DNA from: Lactarius indigo
Taxonomy: Eukaryota; Basidiomycota; Agaricomycetes; Russulales; Russulaceae
Direction of reading: 5' to 3'
DNA length: 64,000 bases
Assembly (NCBI GenBank): GCA_025766275.1
Contig: JAFKAC010000010.1
Span: forward strand, 1,054,001-1,118,000
Below are positions 55,956-64,000 of the stretch, piece by piece; position 1 is the stretch's first letter; the number at the start of each line of letters is the position of its first letter. Below the pieces are notes generated by a model. The model saw only the letters and a program-made list of their open reading frames with translations, was not told the origin of the DNA and did not search any database. The position numbers and the translations under genes are program-made.

Positions 55956-56803
55956 CACACGCCCCGCTCTTGAGCGAAACGAACAAGACCGCAAAGAGTA
56001 TATGGGGATCATTGCTACGCATTTCCAACCAGAGCAGCTCGTCTTCGCTGACAAGAGTCATTTCAACCGACTGACTTTGAGAAGGCCATACGCGTGGTCA
56101 ATCTGTGGCGAGCGTGCTCGCCGCTTCGAGTTCTTCCTTCGCGGTACGAAGTATTCGATACTGCCCGCTCTCTCCCTTGATGGGATACTACACCTCGAGA
56201 TCGTCGAGAATGCGATAACCAGCGACCACTTTCGACGATTCGTTCAAGGGCTCCTCCTGCACATGAACGAGTGGCCGCTGCCAAATTCGGTCCTCATCAT
56301 CGACAACGCGTCAATCCACAAGGTGGATGGGATTCGTGAGTTAGTTGAGGGACACGGCGCATGCCTCATCTATCTTCCCGCGTATTCGCCAGACCTCAAC
56401 CCGATCGAACTCGCCTTTTCGTCCATCAAGGCCTGGTTGCGTGCAAACCGTTCTCGCGTCAATGCGGAACTCGAGTTGGACGATGGCAGTGTCTATAATG
56501 CGCTTTGGGAGGCAGTTCATTCTGTCACTCCGGATGATGCGAAGGGCTGGTACGGCCATTGCGGGTACCAACCTACAGCTTAATTTTTTGTATCTACTCT
56601 TTTTCATGTACGCGTGCTGGTGGTTGCTCAGAATACTGATGAAAATAAACAACTCAAATTTGGAGAATTACAGTGCGTATATGATGGCGCGGGTGCGTCA
56701 AACCACGTGGGAAAAGCTACCGACCAAGTACGTACATATACGCGCCGGGGGATACGCGTTGGGGATTGGGGATTGGGGCCGTGGGACAGCTGACAAAGCT
56801 TCC

Positions 56804-59110
56804 TCACACCTCCTGCGACGTTGCCATGTCACCATTTTCCTCACCTTCATCCTCCTTGCCTGACCTCACCCTCATCTCACCTCCCTCGATCTCCTCCGGT
56901 GTCTCGACTTCGTCAAGCCATGCTTCAACCACATCAACCATGTTGTCAATGGGTTGGCCCTCTAAGTTGGGCACTCCCATCTGTTGGGTAAAAGGTGGTG
57001 AGTCGTTCAATGCCGTGTGATTGTTACTGACGATCTCCTCCGAGTCTACAAATCCGAGAGGGATCAAAAATCGATCGCGGCAAAAATCTTGGAGGCGGCG
57101 AGCGCTGCTTTGTCGCAGCCACCCGAAAGTTGCAAGGAGTTCGACTGGAAGTGAGTACAAATCCACGACATCCTCTATCCCCATTTCCTCTAACTCCTCG
57201 CATAGACCGACGTGCCGTGGACCAACTGGATAGTGAGTATCCATTAACAGCAGGACGTCCATCAGCGATGGCACAGTCAAGGTACCAAGCGCATCAAGAA
57301 GAACGAGCAGGAGCGACGGGTGCACAACTTGGATAGGTATTGGCGCAATAGGCCCTGGTGCGGGCACGACGGGCACTGGAATTGGCATGGTGACAGCCTC
57401 TGCAGGCACAATGGGATCCAGTACGGGCACGATGGGCCCTGGTATAGGTATGATATTGTTGTTGGGTTGAGCGGGTGCTAACGCTGACTGACTTGGGGAG
57501 GGCGGTGATGGGCCCAGCATCATGTCCAACACTTGCACCGTGGACCTCCCTCCTCATGTAGGTGTCGCATCGGAACCTGATGTGCTTGGAGCAGGTGACA
57601 CTGAGCGCGATGGTACATATGTTGCCTGCACTTTTGACTTTCTTGTTCCCAGCGTAGGTGTAATATTGACGGACACGTGCACTTCTGGCGGTGCATGTGT
57701 GGTCCGAGCCTTTTTGGTTGCTGGGTAATCAAACGCCTTCACATTTGGTCGAGTAAACTTGTTCGCTTTCTTGAGCGACTGGAACTAGGTGAGCCTTCTG
57801 TTGCGCTTGTTCGGAGATTGTCACTCACAATGTACTTCGCCCACAGGCTGATTTCCTTATCCATCAATTCCTTGTGTCCTCCCTTTCCGTTCTCTCCCGA
57901 CTGCTCAATGACGCAGTATGCCTTCTTTCCGGGTTTGGAGTGCGCCGCACATAAGAGGTGTTGCCGCAGCTCCAGGATGTGGTCCAGCATATCTGGGGTT
58001 GACTCGGGGGGAATGTCGTCTTCACGATGACGTTTCTCCTTCCCCTTTTTGGTGCCGTGCGCCTTTGACGTTGTGGATGGTTGCTGGAGGTATGAAAGGT
58101 CAGTGTATCCTCTGTGTTATAGTGACACGCGATAACTGACCATGTTTTTGATCTCCATCGACACAGCACGCGTCCGTGCAGACCGAACCTTTCCCAGCAG
58201 CCGTGCAACTGCGTTGTTCCAATCGTTCTCAGACACAAGGTACGACATCACACCAGCGTCCCCGCTGATCCGGAACCCCACACGCACCTCGCTGCGTGGT
58301 CTTTCGAAGTGCTGGTATACTTCGTCGAGAAACTCATACCACTTCATGTCGGTATGAGCATTGAAGGTATGTCTAATGTTCTCGTCGACCACGTCAACCC
58401 GGAATTCCCAAACTTCAACATGATCAGCCGCCAACTTCTTGGGATGACGGTATGTAATACTCACCTCCTTTGCTGATCTCTTTATTAGGATAGGACTTCC
58501 CTAGCCGGGAAACTGCAGTCGATGACGAAGCAGCACCATTGGTGCCCACCCCCCCACCATTCCCGCGCCCAAGAGCTGGCCCATCCTCTGGCCCATTAGC
58601 AACATGACCACGCGTGTCACGTGCAGGGGGCGAACCTTCCTCGCCAGTCATGGCGTGCAGGGCAGCCGGCAGATCCGTTAGGAAAGGACTCGGTGGAGGA
58701 GCCATGGGGTACCATGCGTAACTCCATGGCTGAAGCGGTGCAGCACTGATGCCAGGACCATAGGTATGGTGATACGAGACTGGTGGGTATGCTGGTGGGT
58801 AGAAAGTCCCACCATAAGGGTGCGCGTAGGTCGGTGGTGCAGTCGCAGGCAGACCAGCCAAGAATTGCTGACTATCGTTTGGGATAGGAAGGCCTGCCAC
58901 TGAAGGCGGCAGATACGGAGGCAAGTGAGGGACCTCAGGCAAGACCTCGGGTGGCGGTGGTGACATCGGCGGCAGTGAGTCTGGAGTAGATGGCAGCGAC
59001 GAGTCTGGCTGTGGCAGACGTAGGATGACTTTGCACACACGAGACTGTGGCTGCTTGGATGAGCTATCTCGGGCACGCGCACTCTTTCGATGACGTCGAG
59101 TAGGGGACAT
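56804..59110 (-). CDS. Second gene of the Tc1/mariner-type element, unknown function
   Basis: Multi-exon gene convergent with the transposase (220 bases between stops). ATG 59110 (or 59164) opens a basic patch (PTRRHRKSARARD), then a Pro/Tyr-rich segment to about 58470. A folded domain at 58435-58139 (VEVWEFRVDVVDENIRHTFN; KWYEFLDEVYQHFERPRSEV; RTRAVSMEIKNM) looks like a ubiquitin/PB1-type fold, as in many basidiomycete hypothetical proteins. Introns near 58138-58090 and 57825-57785 are supported. A basic linker follows, then a proline/isoleucine-rich part and a SAM-like helical region (VPSLMDVLLLMDTHYP; MGIEDVVDLYSLPVELLATF; RRLQDFCRDRFLIPLG) before an acidic end at 56804. An in-frame TGA at 57554-57556 interrupts the frame between the linker and the rest, and the join near 58490-58440 is unresolved, so the gene may be disabled. 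No function is assigned. Confidence 0.55.
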
Positions 59111-59655
59111 GTCTAGGTATGTCAATGATCCTTTCGGTATCATATTTTCAGTAAACGCGCTCACCTTTTATACATCCCATTTCAGGGTTCACTTGCCTGC
59201 GTCGTACACCCCCTCTTCCCCATTGCTAGACTCGCCAGTCCCCTGTTTCAACTCTCAAACACCACGGCTGCAGCCTATTCTATTTACGAAGGTAACGACG
59301 CCTTTCTGTTGACGACGCGAGTTGTGCTGGGGGCTACTTTTCCGACGGCCAATTGAGTCGTGTTTCTTACCGCGCGCAAGCCATGTGTATGCCATTATTC
59401 TCTTGACGACCAGACGTGTAGTAGCTATATTTCATATGACTATGTATCCTATTTCATCGGACTGTCCCCCGCGTAAAGCAGCGTCCTCACGTAGTGCCTA
59501 TTGTATGACTTCGTCTTGAAAACAGCGTCTCAAAAATGATAAGTGCATTATATGGATTCATTTTTTAATTAATATAATTAGTTTTTATGGCAAGAAAACT
59601 CGGCATGGTTGCCGAAGCGCCCATTCAAACCCCGCTGTGTGTAAAAAATCGTCCT
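59111..59655. other. Right non-coding part of the Tc1/mariner-type element
   Basis: Upstream of the second gene, inside the right inverted repeat. AT-rich near 59540-59590. No gene recognised. Confidence 0.5.
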
Positions 59656-59683
59656 AAGGTATCTATCGTTATGAAACCCGCTG
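59656..59683 (-). repeat. Right terminal inverted repeat, Tc1/mariner-type element
   Basis: Complement of 47598-47625 over all 28 bases, followed by TA at 59684-59685. Confidence 0.9.
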
Positions 59684-59722
59684 TAAGGCATTCAGACGCG
59701 GTTTCATTCACCATCCTCTGGT

Positions 59723-59945
59723 TGCTGGTACAGTTTGAACCGTTCCATGTTACTGTCGTATGTCAGATCTATTCTCTCTCTTCTGTCCTTCTCTGCGTGT
59801 GATTTCTCTATTGCAACATTCATCCTTTTTTCCTGATTAAGACTGATCGTGATCGCTGGTACAGTTTGAATTGTTCTGTGGTATGTCAGATCGATTCTCT
59901 CTTCTGTCCTTCTCTGCACATGAGTTTAACGTTGCAACGTCCGGC
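59723..59945. repeat. Two-copy tandem repeat of about 131 bases
   Basis: The word GCTGGTACAGTTTGAA occurs at about 59724 and 59855. Each is followed by ATGTCAGATC-ATTCTCTC wording and a TTGCAAC word, with drift between copies. It lies just outside the transposon. Non-coding. Confidence 0.7.
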
Positions 59946-60164
59946 TGTCATTTTCATACTAGCTACAGTAAAGTAGATAATCTTCTAGCTTCTCGGATCG
60001 CGCCCGCGCCCAAGATTGATCGATCATCGAACCTTCCGTGCGGTGCCGTCGGATCCACTCCAACTACCGTAATCCTAATCCTAATCCTAATATACCTCTC
60101 TTCCTTATATTAACGCCTCCGTCTGATGAGCCGTTAACTTTTCACCCTTCGCTCATCCCCCAAC

Positions 60165-61631
60165 ATGGCAGCCCCCCCACTGCCCGGAGCCACCTATCAT
60201 ATCGCTGACTTCGCTTTTCATTCCTCCCCCGAAGTCGATCTTGAAGCCGTAGACTCGTATGGCCCCTCCGAGAAGGACCCTTCCACCCTTGAAAGCCGCA
60301 TGCATTTGCCAATTCAGACTTCCCACGACAAGGCACGCACCCGCCGTGGGCCACCCGTCCGGTTGATCCTCCTTTCGCTCTGCTGTCTCGCTTTCGTTGT
60401 CGGCGCATTCATGGGAAGCACACCCGACGACGACCTGCTTTTGGACTTTTCCTGTGTACCAGAACGCCATGCTACGCTCGCCCAGCAAATTTCTGCTGAA
60501 TATCGAAACGCGTCACGCGCGGAGCAGGTTTACGTGACCCAGGAGAGGGCGCTAGACATCCTGTACGTGATGGCGTCCCTCGGGATGAATATATTGTCGT
60601 TCTTCCGTCAGCTCACACCACGCAACAGAAAGCAAAAGTACAATACCTCCCGCGTTGGTTGCCACGCCGCTAATGTGCGCGACTACATGCGGCGATCTTA
60701 CCCCGTGGTGTCAGTGATATCTTGGCGCCCATTGATCTTCGGCCTGTTTCATACTCACGCGCCATCTTGCAGGGAGTCTTCGCTCGACTGGACCAATGTG
60801 TCTCAATCAGCCATTGTCCTGCGTTGGCAAGGCGCGGATCCCAAATTGAAGCCCGTAGTCATTACGAACGACCCCGGTATGTCTAGCGGTCGTTCTTTGC
60901 CGTGATTCCAAGTCAGGACATTGACCTCCCCCACCTCAGAGGTGTTAGGCCCAGAGCAGGAGCCTGGGCGGGCCTTCCAATGTGGAGATGGAGATAAAGC
61001 GATCGAGGACAAGGCGGACGTGCAGACTGCCGTCGGCTTGCTGTAGGTCCTCCTCTAATCGTCCATTCGACCACTCCTGACTATTTCAACTAATAGGACC
61101 ACGGTGGATGCACTTGTCCAATCTGGTTATCAACCTTCGCGCACTCTTGTTTTCAGCGTGATGCTCGGTGAGGTACGACGTCCTTTTTCGTCTCGCCGAT
61201 TGCGGAAAAGTATTTACCACGTCTCGTGTATCTATTAGGCTGCTGATTTACAGAAGTTGTCTCAGCATCTCCGCCTTGCGTATGGTGAGCACGGAGTCGA
61301 CATGGGTCGCAAGCCTCCACCACCGCCCTGGTGCATAAGCGGAAGACTCCCCAAAATGTGGGATACGCTGCTCGCTTTCTATGATAGATTGTACTGGAGA
61401 GTCTCCTCCCTATTTCCGACGAAGCGCCACTGCATTCCGGCCGACCGTGGTGAGCACCATGACGCGGCTTGTGGTTTCGGTGACTTGGCTGAACTAAAAT
61501 TTCTTTTAATCGCAGCCGGACCACTCTTCTTCCGCTACGTCTATCCTGCTGAGGATGACCTTGCATCGAGAAAACTGCCCGTGCAAGCAGTTAGTGTGTG
61601 GGCAGAGATGATTCTTGAAGTGGGACGGTAG
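60165..61631 (+). CDS. Diverged M20 carboxypeptidase S-like membrane protein
   Basis: Exons 60165-60876, 60940-61042, 61097-61172, 61239-61449 and 61516-61631 join in frame to 405 residues; the last intron is optional because the frame is also open through it. An N-terminal membrane anchor (LILLSLCCLAFVVGAFMG, about residues 68-85) matches the type II topology of vacuolar carboxypeptidase S. Homology shows at AIVLRWQGADPKLKPVVI, DALVQSGYQPSRTLVFSV and LRLAYGEHG, which correspond to the strands around the metal site in M20 peptidases. The metal and catalytic residues appear lost: the family's H-x-D-V-V-P-V reads TNDPEVLG, the bridging-Asp region reads CGDGDKAIEDK, and the catalytic Glu pair reads GEA. 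The protein is shorter than the usual 550-600 residues. Probably a catalytically dead paralog or a gene in decay. A pyrimidine-rich leader precedes the ATG. Confidence 0.55.
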
Positions 61632-64000
61632 ATGACGATTTCTTGGAAGCTGCTGCACAGATCTTGGCGTTCTACACGTGATTTCCTGACTGCGGATCCG
61701 GGCTTGACTGGTGTAATTTTTTTTAGTGGCGTTCTCGAATCGTGCCGGGGACCACCCAATTTGACTTGCCGGAATGTTTTTGTATCTTATATAGTTTAGA
61801 GCAACGAGTCTGTGCTATACTGCCTGCCGCCTTACACTGAATAGCGATTTCTCAGCAAAAGTGTTTTTCTCGTTCACCAAAGGAAAGGTCCAACTGTCTT
61901 AGATTGCGGAGAAGCCCTCAAAATAGTCAGCCGTGGCTATGCTCTGCAGCTCTGCACAGGAGGCCAGATCTACCTGCTTCGTCCGAACGTCGCCTCAAGA
62001 TATCCACAAAGGGACCTGAATTGTACAGTAATTTCGCCCAGCCGTAGCGAGCTCCGAATCGAATCATGGGAACAAAATACAACACTGCCAACTCGGAGGA
62101 CTTTTTAACTCTTCGGGAACAAGGAAAGCTCAAAGGACAAACACGCGAGTAGTCGACCCGATTGGAGCACTGGTCTTGGACTAGGTACTGTCCCAGTTTA
62201 AATACGGTTTTTTTTTTTTTTAAAAAAAAAAAGGACAAACATGCTAACTCTTTCGAGTGGTGAAAACTTGGGTGATAAGACGAACTTCCCAGGAGGCAGA
62301 TACTGTCATAAACGTATTGACACGCGTGCGGACATTTCCCAGCAACATTGCTGATCCCGGTAAAAGCAAACGAAGAAAAAGGAATGGAGATAGATAACTT
62401 GGATACGCGGTGTTCTCGGAACGAGTGCTACCAAACTGTACTTGAGCGGATCAGTGAAGTGTACCAATCATGCTTCAACACTTTTACAACAAACTGGGGA
62501 AGGATCCGTAGCGGTTCAGCCCAAGGGAAAATACCAAGGGGAAGAAGAAATGTCGTGGCCAAGCCATCAGTTCACGGGTAGGGAAGTGGCCTGGTGTCGT
62601 TGGCGTGTTGGCGCTTGGCGCCCGAGTCGAAATATTTTCGGAATACTATGGGCACGTAAGTTCGACCGTCATGATGGCGACAACTCAGAGACACGACTTA
62701 GGACGGTTGCGGACGGCGCAATGCAGTCCGAGTTCAATTACTCGAAAAGGTCTTTATTGCTTGGCTGGTTCGAATGAGTTCGAATCCGAGTCCGGGTCTA
62801 AGCATCTCATGAATTCCGCAGACGTACGAACGAGATAAAGCGCAGTTTCGCAGATCGTGGAGGAATAACGTGGGTACAATTTTTCGGGCGGGCTGTAGGG
62901 GTGCAAGTAAACACTCAGCAGCGAAGAATGGGGGAATTGTATGAGAGGTGACGACAAACTAGCATTCGCGCTGAAAACAGCTGTCAAAAAAAGGCTCTCT
63001 GCCCCCCCAGTAAACCCCTATTGACCCAATGGCACAGCCCCAATATTAGGTGCGCGCTGCACGCAGTAAATGCGGGGAGTGAGGCTGCCCTTCGCGACCA
63101 ACTGGTAGGAAGGATACGCTGATAGATGTTGAAAACGTGATGAAACGACCATATTAGTGTAAACAAAATGCAGTGAAAGATCACACACCTCTTCCCTATA
63201 TATACTGTGGTGTCCCAACTTCACTTTGCCCATACTAGCCCTTCCAGGTTTTTTGAGAGGGTGTAGTTACCAAGCGTGCAATTGGTCACAAGCGGTTTGG
63301 CAGGGTCTGTGCTGCGTCGGGGATAATTTGGAGTTGTGGCATGGGAATGTTCGACGTATCGTTGTGTGCGGTAGCGACGTGCCTGGGTGAGAGTGTGTAT
63401 ATGCTCGAGGAGGGAGAGACATGTGACGCAGTTGAGGGAGCGTTCCGCGTGGAATGGGTGTAGTCGTGGAAGTTGTGGGCATAGTCGGGAGAGGGAGAAC
63501 TGGCCCGGATATCTCGCGATCCTAGTCTGGAGATATCATGCAGTCGACGTGCTCGTCGCTGCGAAAAAAAAGACCGGGGAGGAGTGCGGGATCGTATCGG
63601 CGAAAATTCTTGATATGCTACTATTAGCAGCTCATACTCGCACCGACGTACTTAATAGTCCATCAAAACGGAAAGTAGCCCTTGATGGAAATGGCAGTCG
63701 CCAGAAACCACAATGGATAGTGCTCACTGACTCGGATGTGAGACGCTGTGACTGGAACGGCGGGCCGGGACTACTGTTGAGTACGTTGCGGCGCCAGTTT
63801 TTTCAATTGAGAACATTCACAACACTACCACTGCTACACCAAACCCTACGACCCATCTTCTCACAAGGCGGGAGGGACCTACTGTAAAGTTTCGTATTTT
63901 TCTGTAGTACGCCGCCATCTCAACGATTTTGTCCCACCTATGCCTCTGAAAGGTCCTACAGCACTGATGGCTACTCTTATTCGATCTACAATCCCAGGGT
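61632..64000. other. Intergenic stretch at the right edge, no supported gene
   Basis: Includes a T14/A12 inverted homopolymer at about 62208-62233. The longest frame, 63387-63887 plus (166 residues), shows no motif, and frames around 62348-62840 are unsupported. A gene continuing past the right edge cannot be excluded. Confidence 0.45.

Larger units (their letters stand above)
47834..56583 (+). pseudogene. Tc1/mariner-type transposase, interrupted by a Ty3/gypsy insertion
   Basis: Cut-and-paste transposase. Exon 1 (from ATG 47834, or 47783 upstream) encodes a helix-turn-helix region (ISKELKEQALAMSLQGLRDS; ISVPTLKRWRSQHRK). After an intron at about 48047-48092, exon 2 continues (VERQPDIALMELQTELRETC; SLPTIMRSLKREGYTMKT) to about 48234. 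A second intron ends at 48285, and six bases into exon 3 the retrotransposon begins. The gene resumes at 55960. Removing the insertion and one copy of the CACA duplication gives an uninterrupted frame. Catalytic residues are present: D in LVFADKSHF, D in VLIIDNASIHK, and E in YSPDLNPIELAF 34 residues further (DD34E). Stop at 56581-56583. The first Asp is followed by Lys where many relatives have Glu. Confidence 0.85.
47598..59683. mobile_element. Tc1/mariner-type DNA transposon with a second gene, split by a nested retrotransposon
   Basis: Perfect 28-base inverted repeats at 47598-47625 and 59656-59683, each immediately flanked outside by TA (47596-47597 and 59684-59685), the target duplication of Tc1/mariner elements. 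Without the nested 7.66-kb Ty3/gypsy element the transposon is about 4.4 kb, long for the superfamily. The extra length is a second, convergent gene at 56804-59110. The inverted similarity continues weakly inward past the perfect part (ACACA..AGCGG wording near 47636 and 59630). The transposase is disrupted only by the retrotransposon, so this element was probably active until that insertion. Confidence 0.75.

Noticed and set aside
60065..60095. Three TAATCC units resembling a telomere repeat
   Set aside because: The unit is not the fungal telomere hexamer (TTAGGG), and three copies are too few.
62208..62233. T-run followed by A-run as a terminator or integration scar
   Set aside because: An inverted homopolymer alone does not support either. 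No gene ends there and no target duplication is seen.
63387..63887. 166-residue plus-strand frame near the right edge
   Set aside because: Composition and codon pattern do not resemble the real genes and no domain is seen. Kept only as a note because it is near the edge.

Overview
The window comes from a filamentous basidiomycete, and a Rhizoctonia-like (Cantharellales) fungus is the best guess. The evidence is short GT-AG introns of about 45-80 bases, a NACHT-WD40 NLR-type gene, single-F-box proteins with leucine-rich-like tails, a Plavaka-type DNA transposon with a DUF6532 gene, and a chromodomain Ty3/gypsy retrotransposon. The genus is inferred from gene-family content alone. No rRNA, tRNA or CRISPR array was found.

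Layout. (1) 1-2769, minus: the 5' part of a NACHT-WD40 gene that runs off the left edge. (2) 5296-11483: a Plavaka (CACTA-related) transposon with short inverted ends. Its transposase (minus) is decayed, and a DUF6532 gene (plus) is divergently transcribed and looks whole. (3) 12669-13448: a small C2-domain gene. (4) 14418-15705: an intact Old Yellow Enzyme gene with four exons. (5) 17.1-36.1 kb: an accessory cluster built by tandem duplication. Two 323-residue pseudokinase genes (minus; 18387-19527 and 23084-24227) are each followed by a member of an unrecognised proline-rich gene family (plus): a relic at 21.1-21.7 kb and a fuller gene at 26.0-28.2 kb. A 3.25-kb repeat carries a broken tail copy at 30.96-31.5 kb, and an intact 617-residue member lies at 33914-36080.

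(6) 38.15-46.4 kb: a second tandem duplication of a HAD phosphatase plus F-box gene pair. In the left unit the HAD gene is a relic and the F-box gene has a 10-base frameshifting deletion. In the right unit both genes are intact (HAD 42370-43396; F-box 44159-45795). (7) 46751-47536: a possible MITE. (8) 47598-59683: a Tc1/mariner-type element with perfect 28-base terminal inverted repeats flanked by TA. It contains a transposase gene and a convergent second gene of unknown function. (9) Nested in that transposase: a 7.66-kb chromovirus-type Ty3/gypsy element (48292-55955) with two 458-base LTRs that differ at one base and a 4-base target duplication. (10) 60165-61631: a diverged M20 carboxypeptidase S-like gene. 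(11) 61.6-64 kb: nothing recognisable.

Together this reads as a rapidly evolving accessory region: tandem birth and decay of family genes, NLR-type recognition genes, and nested transposons. Exon joins were chosen by eye from splice signals and by comparing paralogs inside the window. They are predictions, not transcript data.
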